Part shown: piece by piece, positions 34,587 to 44,571 of the stretch | Position numbering within the stretch: the stretch's first letter is position 1 | Layout: every line of letters starts with the position of its first letter | Source of the DNA: Promethearchaeota archaeon | GTDB lineage: Archaea; Asgardarchaeota; Lokiarchaeia; Sigynarchaeales; SOKP01 | Direction: 5' to 3' | NCBI GenBank assembly: GCA_030605085.1 | Contig: JAUWBH010000004.1 | Span: forward strand, 16,021 to 80,020 | Length of the DNA stretch: 64,000 bases | Program-made: the position numbers and the translations under genes | Notes under the pieces: generated by a model | Seen by the model: only the letters and a program-made list of their open reading frames with translations | Told to the model about the DNA's origin: nothing | Database searches by the model: none

Positions 34587-37500
34587 TTACCGTCTTTTTT
34601 TGAGTTGGCGAACTACTTTTCGTTGTTTCCTCTTTTTCTGTTCTACCATTTTTCTCGTAGAGATTCTTTGGGGAGTAGGTTTTTTAACTTTTTTAACCGG
34701 TTTTTTCACTTCTTTTGGTGGTTTAGTCTTCTTCTTACTTGGTTTTTTAGCCTTTTTCAACTCTTGCTTTAGACGTTCTTGTTCTATGAGAGTATCTAAA
34801 TCTGTTGTTTTTGCTTTTTCAATTTCTTTAAGCTTGGCTTTTTTAGCCTTTATCTTTTTTGGTTTAACCTTCTTAGGTTTAACCTTCTTAGGTTTAACTT
34901 TTTTGAGTTCAGGTTTTTCAAGCTCTGTTATTTCTGGTTCGACCTTCTTTGGCGTAATTTTCTTTGGTTCGACCTTCTTTGGCGCAATTTTCTTTGGTTC
35001 GACCTTCTTTGGTTCGACCTTCTTTGGCGCAACTACTTTTGGCTCTACTACTTTTGGCTCTACCTTTTTGGCCTCAACTTTTTCAGGTTCTATTTCAGTC
35101 ACTTTCACATATCTTCCTTTTCTCGGACGTCTTTTAACAGGCTCTTTCAGAGGTATTTCAATTTTCTTTTTGACTTTTTTGGCGTAGAATACTGCCATGA
35201 CAAAAGCCAAGGCGAGTAATGCGAGAATAATTATACTGAAATATTCGATTATATAATAAAATATAGGTTTATCAATAACATCTACGGTAAATGATTCATC
35301 ATCTGATACTTCTTCATTGGAAATAATATTTTCTGATTCTATTATTACTGTTATATCAATTGTATTCGATTTTGTATTTCCAACATCTATCACTATTGTA
35401 ATATCAGTTTCTTCTCCTGGAACAAGCTTTTCAGAAATGATTTTATTTTCTCCCTCAATTTCATAATCTAAATCACCTTCAATTTCTACTATTATATCTG
35501 TTATTTCTAGATTAGAAGTCCCTGTATTTTCTAATTTTACCTTTAAAACTGCTTTAGTATTCCTATAAATTACATTGAGTTCTTCTTTAAAGGTTATAGT
35601 TATATCATTATCATCTATTTCTATAGGGATATCAAAAGTTTCATCAGTGCTTAAAATTCTACTATCCCCTGACCATGTTAATTTAAATGCTAAGACATCG
35701 TCAACTTCAATATCTTGAGTGTCAATTTCAAATGTAGTTGAACCATTTATATCGGTTGTTCTGGAAGTTATTTTTTCCCAAGAACCATCATATTCGTAAT
35801 AACAAGAAACTTCTTTATCTGGTAAATTTTCACCGAATTCAGTAGATAAAACGGAGCTAATTTCAAAAATTTTACCGTTAATTGGGTTTTCAGGATTTAT
35901 TTCAATGTTGGCAAACTCACTATCAAGTTCTAAACTTTCTGAGAAGTTAACTTGATTATATATGCTTACATAATTTTCATCATATATGTTTACTATTAGA
36001 ACAGTTTTATTAGGTTGGTATATACATTCATCTCTCTCAAAACCTAAATTTATATATTTACTTGTTGTTAGATCATTTTTCAATGCAATAATATATCCTT
36101 CAAATTGATCGTCTGTTTGATTAATTAGTAAAGAATATTCACTACTAGAGTAAGTTCCTACATTATTACCTTCGATATATACGGTGACAATAGTTTTTGC
36201 ACCTCCTTTTCTAACAGGGGCGTTTACTCCTTTCCAAATGCCGTCACTTCCGAGCGTTGGGATTGTTAAATTAACGCTAAATTCTTGAGTATCTTCTAGA
36301 CCAGGATCGCCTTCTGGTTTTAATGTTTTTCTTTGAGAAGTACTTTCAGCAATTATCCATTCCTCATTAGCAAGGGAAACTAATTTAACAGAGATATTAA
36401 CGTTTAGCTCGATAAAAGGATGGTTATTTTGGATTGTTGTTCTAAAATTTACAGTTTCATCAGGATTTAAAATACTTTCGTTTTGCATAAATCTATTTAA
36501 ATATACTTCAAGATTATTACCATTTAATTCGTAAGAGAATGTTCCTTGTTGCTCTGTAATAGATTGATTAATAGGATAAAAATTAGGTTCAACGTTTTTT
36601 GTAGTTTCGTTGACTGAAGCGACTAACAAAGTATAACTAGCGAAAACTTTATTTTTAATTGTTCCTAATAGTATATTTGGCGGTTCTCCCCTTTCTTTTA
36701 AGGTTGGATAATATTCGAAGTCGTTAAGTTCAATTTTATACGCATCAATATAGATAATCATTTTTCTACAGCCAATTATAGAACCATTAGTCCAAAAATA
36801 CCCTAAATAATATTCTCCAAGTATAGGTATATCATTTGTTAAATCTAAAATTGTTTGATTATCAAAATCGTAGGATAATACTGTATTATCATCAGAAGGT
36901 ACCCCCTTTGTCGAATTTAATCTTTTATCGGGAAATTTTGTCTTATTAGGGAAGAATAAGGATATATTCGCACATACACCTGGGCCATTTTTTGGAGCTA
37001 AGTTATTATGATCTTGGATATCAACACTTACAGAAATATTATCTCTATACATAAATCCTTGAGTTTCCCATAATATTTCGTTATATTTTATATAACTGTG
37101 CGTATTTCCTGCCCTAATGGCGTTTTGACATGTTAAATTAAGGGAATATGTTCCATTATATTTATCTGGTTGAGTTACATTAATAATAGTTGTCGAGACT
37201 ATCGTTTTGTTATAACCTTCCTTGTCAGAAACGGGTAATACACCTGTAGTCTGGCTAAGAATTTGTGTACCATCTGGAGCAGTTAGATTATGAGCAGTAT
37301 AATAATTCGGAAAGATGTACCAGAATTCTGTAAAATTCCAATTATAGTAAATGAAACGGGTTAAGTTTAGAGTATAATTTAAGGTCCATTCAGGTATACC
37401 ATCGTAGGCAGCTCTATAAGATGATGTAGCGTTCTCAAGCCTAAACGCTTCTATGTAAAATTTTACATTAAACGTGAAGATTTTGATTATATTCTTGTCC

Positions 37501-39149
37501 CATGTAAGACTAACATTAAATTTGTTAAGCGTAGCAGCAATATAGTTCGTAAAATCATTTGTCCAACGTCCCTTACCCCATTTTAATTCTGGCTCGTTAG
37601 GTTGGTGAGCTTCAGCGTCAGTAAAATCCCTAATTTCTTCACCTTGAATTTTTAATGTACAATTAAAATCTGAGGGCATGAAACCCCTAGTAACATTTAA
37701 TTTAAAAAGACTTGCGTCTAATTGCTCAGAATTAACTTCATCTATTGTGGCTTCTGCATTTACCCAAGTTTTACCATTGTCAGCAGTAGTTTTTAATTGA
37801 TGGTCTACTTCATTATTATCTCCAAAATCTATAAATGGAAGCGTTACCAAACTATAAACAACAATATCAGAGCGATTAGATTTAACTACGATAAAATAAT
37901 TGTATAGACTTAAATTCGCAGTGTTACTAATATCAAACTTGAAATAATGAAGTTCATCATTCTCATAGGAATTTAGAATTATTGTATCTATTGGTTGACT
38001 CAAATTTGGTTTTAGACTATTGGCGCGCAAATTAATGTAGGTCGCATCTCTTTCTATTGTCGTATTTGCTTGATAGAGAGTTATATTTAACTCCGTATTT
38101 ACTGCTTCTGTAAGATTTAATGTTCTTATCCACGCATAAAATCCGTTTATAGTAGAGCTCTCATCTCTTAGATCAAATTCCAGCGCTACGTAACTTTCAT
38201 TTGTTATCGGTAATTCAAATACCATCAACGAATGGAGGTCGAAACTGTATAAGGTTGCGTTAAATTTTTCGTTACTTCTAAAAACAAAGTTTACAGGACA
38301 ACAATCCGTTGCGTTAATATATTTTAAGTTCTCGTTAATTATTACTTCATCTGTTTCATTTTTAACGCCACTATCGCTTTTTATGTCGATTGTATTTGTA
38401 ACATTTTTCCACGTACCATTATCCTTCATATAAATGGTTAAATTACCATCTTTATTGAGATTATAAGTGAAATTTAGCATTAATCCCAAAATTTTTTCTC
38501 TATCAAAATAGGTTTTACCAAGAATACCGTGATCTGTAGGAGGTACGACTGAAAAATTAGCACATATAGTAAAATTAAGTAGACCAGCGGCTGTGGAAGT
38601 CAAGTTCCAACAACTTTCTTCAATATCGTCAACTAATTCATTATATCCATAATCAGGATCATTATCAGAACCATCATTTATTGTTAAACCGGAATACTCC
38701 TCCGTAGCATTAAATCTAAATTTTCCCGGGTGATTATAACCAACATAAGGATATAGGGCATCATCACCTTCTACAATATATTCAGTCGTGAAATTACTTT
38801 GAAATGTAAAATTCAAATCTCCATAACTCAAAAACATATTACTATCTGGTGAGGTAATCTCGAAATATTCTTCGTTATTTAGATTTGATTCCGATTTATT
38901 TGCCATAAAAAGTCTTACATCCTGATCGACTCCTAAACCAGTAATATAATCTGTTAAATTAAGATCTGAACTAAAAGGTGAATTTTCATTCTCTTTATTA
39001 TTAGGAGGATCATTTATATCTTCATTTTTTATAGGTTGTAAATTATTTGATGTTGGAATAGAAGATATAACGAAAATAAGTATGAATAAACTAGCAAGTA
39101 AAACAATTTTTATATCCTTTTTTCGTTGCTTCAATAGAACAACCGCCAT
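34587..39149 (-). CDS. Giant membrane-anchored surface protein with Lys/Pro-rich cytoplasmic tail
   Basis: 1520 residues. The N-terminus has a signal/anchor helix (IVLLASLFILIFVISSIP, residues 16-33). An extracellular region of about 1290 residues follows, rich in Asn, Thr and Ser with dozens of N-x-S/T sites, so it is likely N-glycosylated. Its later part has Ig-like/CARDB-like stretches such as LEVYLNRFMQNESILNPDE and VKLENTGTSNLEITDIIVEI. A membrane helix IIEYFSIIILALLALAFVMAV lies near residue 1320. After it comes a tail of about 190 residues built from repeats like KKVEPKKV (Lys, Pro, Val, Glu), ending in RKVVRQLKKRR. The tail should be cytoplasmic. It could be an S-layer or adhesion-type protein; no named family is recognised. 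Confidence 0.75.
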   Translation of the reverse strand: MAVVLLKQRKKDIKIVLLASLFILIFVISSIPTSNNLQPIKNEDINDPPNNKENENSPFSSDLNLTDYITGLGVDQDVRLFMANKSESNLNNEEYFEITSPDSNMFLSYGDLNFTFQSNFTTEYIVEGDDALYPYVGYNHPGKFRFNATEEYSGLTINDGSDNDPDYGYNELVDDIEESCWNLTSTAAGLLNFTICANFSVVPPTDHGILGKTYFDREKILGLMLNFTYNLNKDGNLTIYMKDNGTWKNVTNTIDIKSDSGVKNETDEVIINENLKYINATDCCPVNFVFRSNEKFNATLYSFDLHSLMVFELPITNESYVALEFDLRDESSTINGFYAWIRTLNLTEAVNTELNITLYQANTTIERDATYINLRANSLKPNLSQPIDTIILNSYENDELHYFKFDISNTANLSLYNYFIVVKSNRSDIVVYSLVTLPFIDFGDNNEVDHQLKTTADNGKTWVNAEATIDEVNSEQLDASLFKLNVTRGFMPSDFNCTLKIQGEEIRDFTDAEAHQPNEPELKWGKGRWTNDFTNYIAATLNKFNVSLTWDKNIIKIFTFNVKFYIEAFRLENATSSYRAAYDGIPEWTLNYTLNLTRFIYYNWNFTEFWYIFPNYYTAHNLTAPDGTQILSQTTGVLPVSDKEGYNKTIVSTTIINVTQPDKYNGTYSLNLTCQNAIRAGNTHSYIKYNEILWETQGFMYRDNISVSVDIQDHNNLAPKNGPGVCANISLFFPNKTKFPDKRLNSTKGVPSDDNTVLSYDFDNQTILDLTNDIPILGEYYLGYFWTNGSIIGCRKMIIYIDAYKIELNDFEYYPTLKERGEPPNILLGTIKNKVFASYTLLVASVNETTKNVEPNFYPINQSITEQQGTFSYELNGNNLEVYLNRFMQNESILNPDETVNFRTTIQNNHPFIELNVNISVKLVSLANEEWIIAESTSQRKTLKPEGDPGLEDTQEFSVNLTIPTLGSDGIWKGVNAPVRKGGAKTIVTVYIEGNNVGTYSSSEYSLLINQTDDQFEGYIIALKNDLTTSKYINLGFERDECIYQPNKTVLIVNIYDENYVSIYNQVNFSESLELDSEFANIEINPENPINGKIFEISSVLSTEFGENLPDKEVSCYYEYDGSWEKITSRTTDINGSTTFEIDTQDIEVDDVLAFKLTWSGDSRILSTDETFDIPIEIDDNDITITFKEELNVIYRNTKAVLKVKLENTGTSNLEITDIIVEIEGDLDYEIEGENKIISEKLVPGEETDITIVIDVGNTKSNTIDITVIIESENIISNEEVSDDESFTVDVIDKPIFYYIIEYFSIIILALLALAFVMAVFYAKKVKKKIEIPLKEPVKRRPRKGRYVKVTEIEPEKVEAKKVEPKVVEPKVVAPKKVEPKKVEPKKIAPKKVEPKKITPKKVEPEITELEKPELKKVKPKKVKPKKVKPKKIKAKKAKLKEIEKAKTTDLDTLIEQERLKQELKKAKKPSKKKTKPPKEVKKPVKKVKKPTPQRISTRKMVEQKKRKQRKVVRQLKKRR

Positions 39150-39210
39150 ATTCCAAACTTATTTATTTATAAAATAATAATTCATTCTTAAGTTTTATTT
39201 AAGTTTAAGT

Positions 39211-39220
39211 TTTATATAAA
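39211..39220 (-). promoter_or_regulatory. Probable TATA box of the surface-protein gene
   Basis: TTTATATAAA, 62-71 bases before the ATG on the minus strand, would set transcription start near 39187. It is a strong consensus match, as expected for an abundant surface protein. Confidence 0.5.
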
Positions 39221-39360
39221 CCGAATAAAAGACATTTTTAAAAAGTTTATATAGTCAAAAAAATCAATAACATTTATACCAAATATTATCAAATAATATT
39301 ATTTTTGTATTTATGTCGAAAATACTACTGTAAATTAGAAACTCTCTACACTATAGACGC

Positions 39361-39368
39361 TTAAATAC
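39361..39368 (+). promoter_or_regulatory. TATA-like box before the structured RNA
   Basis: TTAAATAC at 39361-39368 is followed about 20-26 bases later by the first base pair of a hairpin series at 39387, the distance expected between a TATA box and transcription start. Confidence 0.4.
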
Positions 39369-39386
39369 TTTAACTCAATATTAATA

Positions 39387-39553
39387 TATTGAGGGGTTCC
39401 CTCAATAGTAGAAAAGTTTTCTCGTATCGAGAATGGGAGAGTATAACTGAAAGCCCGTCCAGCGCAGTTCTGGATGACGACCTTTCGGAGTAGAAAAGCA
39501 TTCCCAAATTCCGCAACGGATGATGGGATAGAGGCGTTCGGACTAATGCCACA
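39387..39553 (+). ncRNA. Candidate structured non-coding RNA, several hairpins
   Basis: About 167 bases of clearly higher GC than the flanks, made of successive stems. They are TATTGAGGG/CCCTCAATA (39387-39407, perfect), TTCTCG/CGAGAA (39419-39433), TCCAG/CTGGA (39458-39474), a compound stem TCCCA..TCCG/CGGA..TGGGA (39502-39528) and GGCGTT/AATGCC (39533-39550), directly followed by ACA. A TATA-like box sits at the right distance upstream. Known classes I checked by eye (SRP, RNase P, 5S, tRNA) do not fit. ATGATGG and ATGACGA resemble C boxes, and the terminal stem plus ACA resembles H/ACA ends, but neither set is complete. A decayed transposon guide RNA is another option. Confidence 0.45.
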
Positions 39554-39676
39554 AATAATTCAACAAAATATCGTTGATAATATTATTTGAAATAATTTGA
39601 ATAGCATTTTATTCATTTTAATAGTCTAAGTCTTTTAAATAAAATCTACAAAAGATGTAATATAGAGGATATTAGG

Positions 39677-41026
39677 ATGAGCGAAGAATTGATCATAAAA
39701 GAAATAGAAGATAACAAAGAGGAATATATTGAGTTTTTGAGAGAATTAATTAAAACAGAATCGTATAATCCTCCTGGAAACGAAAAAAATGTAGCTTTAA
39801 AAATTGAGCAATATTTGAAAGATGTTGACGTTAAATGTGAAATTTTCTCTTTTGGAGATAATCGGGCTAATTTAATCGCTTATCTAAACGATAATTTTAA
39901 GGGGAAAAACCTTCTATATAATGGACATATGGATGTTGTACCCCCTGGCTCTGAAACTGATTGGAAAAATCCCCCTCTCTCCGCGACTGTAAAAAGAAAC
40001 AAATTTGTTTATGGAAGAGGATCATCAGATATGAAAGGAGGTCTAGCGGCAATGACTATAGCTTTAAAAATTTTAAATAAATTAAATATAAAATTGTCTG
40101 GAAATTTAATTTTAAACGCGGTAGCTGACGAGGAAACTGGGGGCAAGTTAGGTACGGGATGGTTATTAGAAAATAGAATGAAATCAATTAAATGTGATTT
40201 TTCAATTGTTGGTGAATTAACAAACTTTAAACCTCTATCTCAGGCAATACTTTTAGGAGAAAAAGGACGCATTCAATTAAAAATAGTTGCAAATGGAATC
40301 TCTGGTCACGCTTCAGTTCCTTTCATGGGTAAGAATGCCATAAATATGATGAGTGATATTATACAATCTTTAGATAATCTTTATGAACGCATCCCGAAAA
40401 TTAACCCTCCAATACCTTTAAATAAATTAAAAAAACTCGTAAGCGATTCTTTTCCAAACGAAGAAGCTTTTGAAAGAGTTTATCGCGAACAACCAAAGTT
40501 ATCTAATACTTTAATAGCTCTTACCCAATTTACTCATAGCGTAACAATGATAAATGCTGGTATAAAAGAAAATGTTATTCCTGATAGATGTGAAGCAAAA
40601 GTTGATTTTAGGGTAATACCTGGGCAACCTCCTGAAATAATAATCTCAGAAGTGAAAAAATTAATTAAAGAATTAGGATACCAAATAAAAGACGATCCGA
40701 TTGGAGCGCCAAGAGAAATATTTGTTTATTTAGAAGTCGAAGGATTTTCTGAAGCATCATATTGGGAAAATTGGGAAACATCTCAAGAATTAAGAGAATT
40801 TTTTGATGTAGTAGAAAAGAGCTATAAAAAGAAACCTTTTTATTTTCTAATGCCGGGTAGCGCTGATGCCAAATTTCTACGCAACAGCGGTTATTGTCCA
40901 CAAACAATAATCTTTGGACCAGGAGTCCTCTCAACCGCACATAGTGTTGATGAATACATAGAAATTCAGGACTTTCTTAACGCTATAAAGGTTTACGCTC
41001 TTTTTGCTTATAGATTCTTAAAATAA
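39677..41026 (+). CDS. M20-family peptidase/deacylase (ArgE/DapE/ACY1-like)
   Basis: 449 residues. Metal and catalytic motifs: YNGHMDVVPPG near residue 90 (His ligand and catalytic Asp), GRGSSDMKGG near 117 (bridging Asp) and VADEETGGKLG near 155 (catalytic Glu and ligand Glu). A dimerisation domain with GISGHASVP follows, and a final His ligand sits in STAHSVDEYI near 425. It hydrolyses N-acyl amino acids or small peptides. The substrate is not readable. Confidence 0.9.
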   Translation: MSEELIIKEIEDNKEEYIEFLRELIKTESYNPPGNEKNVALKIEQYLKDVDVKCEIFSFGDNRANLIAYLNDNFKGKNLLYNGHMDVVPPGSETDWKNPPLSATVKRNKFVYGRGSSDMKGGLAAMTIALKILNKLNIKLSGNLILNAVADEETGGKLGTGWLLENRMKSIKCDFSIVGELTNFKPLSQAILLGEKGRIQLKIVANGISGHASVPFMGKNAINMMSDIIQSLDNLYERIPKINPPIPLNKLKKLVSDSFPNEEAFERVYREQPKLSNTLIALTQFTHSVTMINAGIKENVIPDRCEAKVDFRVIPGQPPEIIISEVKKLIKELGYQIKDDPIGAPREIFVYLEVEGFSEASYWENWETSQELREFFDVVEKSYKKKPFYFLMPGSADAKFLRNSGYCPQTIIFGPGVLSTAHSVDEYIEIQDFLNAIKVYALFAYRFLK

Positions 41027-41216
41027 ACTATTTTCAATGAAAAGAAAAGAAAAATTTTTCATTGTTTATTAAAATTATTTTCTAATTTGACTTTAAAAGA
41101 TTATTAAAAGAAGTTTTGATTTATAAAAACAAAATCTAAATATCAAAATAAAAATAATATTAGTAGTTTATTATTATTGTTTTATTTAATTTTTAAGAAA
41201 GTATTACAAAAAAAAA

Positions 41217-42392
41217 TTGACAGACTTTAAAATAGAGGATACCATCGTGATTCTTGATGTTTCTCGCTCTATGTTAAGAAGTCTTCCTAATTTTAAACCA
41301 AACCGTATTTTTATCGCACTGAAAGTTGCTAAAAATTTCATTCAATCTAAGCTCGCAATTGACTCTAATGACAGAATTTCTGTAATAACTTTTGGATACG
41401 ACATAAATAAATTAATTCCTTTCTCACACGACGAAGAGAAATTAATTAATTCGTTTAAAAGCTTTCAAATTTCTGGGAAAGGGCAAATACATAAAGCAAT
41501 AGCATTCTCGTTGCAAACTATCATTAAGGAAATGCGAAAATTTGGTGGAAAGATTCAGAGAATTTTTATAATAAATGATAATAAACTCAAGAGTGATCCT
41601 AACAAATTACTAAAGTTAATTAAAATTGCCAAAGGATTAAATGTATACATTGACACTTGTCAATTTGGGAAAACACAAAACAATCAAAGCGCTCTGAAAA
41701 AGATCGCCCAAATGACAAATGGAGAGTTTGGTTTTTTTAATAACTCTAACGCAATTATTAACGCAGGAAAATCATTTGCCTCAAAGAAAATGACGAAAGA
41801 AGCGACTGATTATTTTAGTCCTGATAAACCAGAAGAGACTCCACAAATGATGAGCGATATTGCTCTTCCCTTAAGAAGACCCTCTTTGATGGAACTTCGC
41901 TCAATGATGAAAGGAGACAGTAGTGAACTAGAAAAATGTGCAATCTGTCATTCGAAAAAAGCTCCTTTAACCGATGCTGATTTCTATTCTGAAGGTAGAT
42001 ATTGCCCATCATGTGACAGAGCAATCCATTTATCATGCGCAGCAATGTGGGCTAAAAAATCAGAATCTAAAGAAGAAGATGTTTTTAGGTGTCCCTTCTG
42101 CTTTTTTCTTTTAACGGTTCCTAAATCGGCAGAAAGATTAATTCAAGACAAAAAAGACTCAAAAGGGGTAAAAATATTAGAGGATCTTAAAGAAACAAGA
42201 ATGATCGAGATTTCTTATAAATTTATTGATCAAATTGACGCGTCTTGCACCTATTGTTACAACATATTTACGGGTGATTATAAAGTTTTTAAATGTGAGA
42301 AATGCGAGTCGTATTATCACGAACATTGCCTTCAAAAAATGTATAAGGAAGTAAGTGCTTGTAGATTTTGTGGTTCTGAAATTAAGTTTTAG
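41217..42392 (+). CDS. von Willebrand A protein with two PHD/RING-like zinc fingers
   Basis: 391 residues from a TTG start. Residues 5-185 are a vWA domain with the MIDAS VILDVSRSML (D-x-S-x-S) and later FIINDNKL. Residues about 241-300 hold a zinc module CAIC...CPSCDRAIHLSC...CPFC (C-x2-C, C-x2-C-x4-H-x2-C, C-x2-C). A second of the same order, CTYC...CEKCESYYHEHC...CRFC, fills residues 343-388. Both are C4HC3, the PHD/RING-variant class. In Asgard archaea such fingers are linked to ubiquitin-like systems, but no E1, E2 or ubiquitin gene is in the window. An E3-like or scaffold role is inference. Confidence 0.8.
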   Translation: MTDFKIEDTIVILDVSRSMLRSLPNFKPNRIFIALKVAKNFIQSKLAIDSNDRISVITFGYDINKLIPFSHDEEKLINSFKSFQISGKGQIHKAIAFSLQTIIKEMRKFGGKIQRIFIINDNKLKSDPNKLLKLIKIAKGLNVYIDTCQFGKTQNNQSALKKIAQMTNGEFGFFNNSNAIINAGKSFASKKMTKEATDYFSPDKPEETPQMMSDIALPLRRPSLMELRSMMKGDSSELEKCAICHSKKAPLTDADFYSEGRYCPSCDRAIHLSCAAMWAKKSESKEEDVFRCPFCFFLLTVPKSAERLIQDKKDSKGVKILEDLKETRMIEISYKFIDQIDASCTYCYNIFTGDYKVFKCEKCESYYHEHCLQKMYKEVSACRFCGSEIKF

Positions 42393-42506
42393 TTCTTAAA
42401 ATATTTTGGTGTTAAAATGTCAATTTAGTAAAATCAAAAAACCTTGTTTCATTTAAAATATTTAAGAAGACCAATCTTTTTATATTTAAATAACAATTTA
42501 GAGAGG

Positions 42507-44570
42507 TTGTTCAAACTGGCAAAGGCTAATAAAAAAAAATGGGTCATAACTTCTGCTTGGCCATATGTTAACGCTGTTCCTCACCTAGGAAACATGATCG
42601 GAAGTGTTTTATCTGCAGATGTATTTGCAAGATATCTAAGATCAAAAGGTGATGAAGTTGTGTTTGTCTCTGGCTCAGATTCCCATGGAACTCCAGTTGC
42701 GGTAACTGCAAAAAAACAAAATGTTCCAGCTAAAGACTTGGCTATGAAAAATCACGCAATAATCAAAAAATTATTCGAACGATGGAATATTTCCTACGAT
42801 AATTATACAATTACTCATAATCCCACTCATACTAAATTTACTCAGGATTTTTATTTAGATATTCAGAAAAATGGTTATATTTTTGAAAAAGAAATTGAAT
42901 CATTATATTGTGAGAATGATAATTTATATCTTCCAGACAGATTTGTAGAGGGAATTTGTCCTCACTGTGGATACGAAAATGCTAGAGGAGATCAATGCGA
43001 TAAATGTCAAAAGCTACTAATCCCTCTTGAATTAAAGCAACCTAGATGTGCCATATGCGATGCTCCTCCGAAAGTAAAAAAAACAAAGCATTGGTATATG
43101 GATTTTCCAAAACTACAAAATAGTTTAGATGAATTAATAAAACAAAACAAGATAATCCCTCAGAATGCGCGTCAAATGTGTTTGAATAGTATTACAGAAG
43201 GACTACCATCACGAGCAATCACAAGAGATTTAGAATGGGGTATTCCAGCAAAATTTAAAGGTGCAGAAGATAAAACTATATATGTATGGTTTGAAGCAGT
43301 TCTAGGCTATGTATCTGCTGTAAAAGAATGGGCCGAAAAAATCATAAAACAACCGAAAAAATTTGATTATTATTGGAAGGACCAAAACACTAAAACTGTT
43401 TATTTTATTGGAAAAGACAATATTCTCTTTCATTTAATTGTCTTTCCGGGATTACTAATGGCATACAATTATGATAAAAAAGAAAAAGAAAAATTTGTAT
43501 TGCCTTATAATGTCTCATCTACAGAATTTTTAATGTACGAGAACGAGAAATTTTCTAAATCTAGGGGAGTAGGAATATGGATTAATGAAGCGTTAGAATT
43601 AGCACATTTAGACTATTGGCGGTTCAATTTAATTTATAATAGGCCCGAAAAGAGCGACACATCGTTTTTATGGTCAGAATTTGATAATAATGTTAAAACC
43701 TTAAACGATGTAATCGGTAATTTCATACATCGAACGCTGACTTTCATAAACAAGCAATTTAATGGGATAATTCCCGAAAGAGTTGAATTAGATGCTAGAG
43801 ACAAAAAATTTATTGGAAACATTAATACAATAGGTAAAAAAATAGGAGATTTATTAGAAAAGTTTGAATTAAGGAGAGCTTTAAGAGAAATAGTCGATTT
43901 TGGAAGAGAAGGAAATGTATATATAAATGATAAAGCACCTTGGCATTTAATAAAAGAAGATAAAAATGCAGCAGGGCAAGTATTTAATATATGCGCACAA
44001 ATGGTTTATGCATTAGCAATTTTGTTTGGTCCTTTTATTCCTGAAACCTCAGAAAAAATATTGGATTATCTAAATATTCAAAAAGGATTAAATGAATTAG
44101 GTTGGGATAGCATTAATGAAAATTCAATTCCTTCTGGACAAAAAATTAAAAAACCTAAACCTCTCTTTCAAAAGTTAGATATTAAAGAAATTCAAGAAAA
44201 ACTTGAAAAAATAAGAAAAAATAAAGAAAAAAAAGGTGAAGAAGAATTGATTAGTTATGATGACTTTAAGAAATTAGTAGATATACGCGTCGGTATAATT
44301 GAGAATGTTGAAAAAATTCCAAAAACCAAAAATTTATTAAAATTATCCATCGATCTGGGAACTGAAAAGAGAACTTTAGTCGCCGGCTTAGCAAAGTACT
44401 ATAGTATAAAAGATTTAATAGGGAAAAAAATTGTAGTTTTAGCAAATTTAGAACCCCGAAAGCTACGAGGAGTTTTAAGCCAAGGCATGTTGTTGGCTGC
44501 TGATGATGGAGAAACGGTCTCCATTTTGATACCTGATAAGGATATTCCTCCTGGAGCAAAAATAAAATAA
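42507..44570 (+). CDS. metG: Methionyl-tRNA synthetase with C-terminal tRNA-binding domain
   Basis: Class I synthetase with VPHLGNMIG as the HIGH motif and KFSKSRG as KMSKS. The zinc knuckle region reads CPHCGYENARGDQCDKC then CAICD. The C-terminal 110 residues (DFKKLVDIRVGIIENVEKIP ... RGVLSQGMLLAA) are the EMAP/Trbp111-type tRNA-binding domain. The frame is open from 42444, but homology begins at WVITSAWPYVNAVPH. TTG 42507 or CTG 42516 just after GAGAGG is the likely start, giving about 687 residues. It charges tRNA-Met. It ends 1 base before the stop of the convergent next gene. Confidence 0.93.
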   Translation: MFKLAKANKKKWVITSAWPYVNAVPHLGNMIGSVLSADVFARYLRSKGDEVVFVSGSDSHGTPVAVTAKKQNVPAKDLAMKNHAIIKKLFERWNISYDNYTITHNPTHTKFTQDFYLDIQKNGYIFEKEIESLYCENDNLYLPDRFVEGICPHCGYENARGDQCDKCQKLLIPLELKQPRCAICDAPPKVKKTKHWYMDFPKLQNSLDELIKQNKIIPQNARQMCLNSITEGLPSRAITRDLEWGIPAKFKGAEDKTIYVWFEAVLGYVSAVKEWAEKIIKQPKKFDYYWKDQNTKTVYFIGKDNILFHLIVFPGLLMAYNYDKKEKEKFVLPYNVSSTEFLMYENEKFSKSRGVGIWINEALELAHLDYWRFNLIYNRPEKSDTSFLWSEFDNNVKTLNDVIGNFIHRTLTFINKQFNGIIPERVELDARDKKFIGNINTIGKKIGDLLEKFELRRALREIVDFGREGNVYINDKAPWHLIKEDKNAAGQVFNICAQMVYALAILFGPFIPETSEKILDYLNIQKGLNELGWDSINENSIPSGQKIKKPKPLFQKLDIKEIQEKLEKIRKNKEKKGEEELISYDDFKKLVDIRVGIIENVEKIPKTKNLLKLSIDLGTEKRTLVAGLAKYYSIKDLIGKKIVVLANLEPRKLRGVLSQGMLLAADDGETVSILIPDKDIPPGAKIK

Positions 44571-44571
44571 G

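Noticed and set aside
34861..35060. Repeat array that could suggest CRISPR
   Set aside because: Units are in-frame, adjacent, without spacers, and encode the protein tail.
34600..35187. Plus-strand 195-codon hydrophobic frame
   Set aside because: It is the antisense of the Lys/Pro repeat tail; Phe/Leu richness is the complement of AAG/AAA codons.
39440..39530. C/D box guide RNA
   Set aside because: C-box-like ATGATGG and ATGACGA and one CTGA exist, but order and spacing of C, D', C' and D boxes are wrong.
39370..39552. Minus-strand open frame of 60 codons over the structured region
   Set aside because: The translation is low-information and the hairpins, GC rise and plus-strand promoter fit an RNA better.
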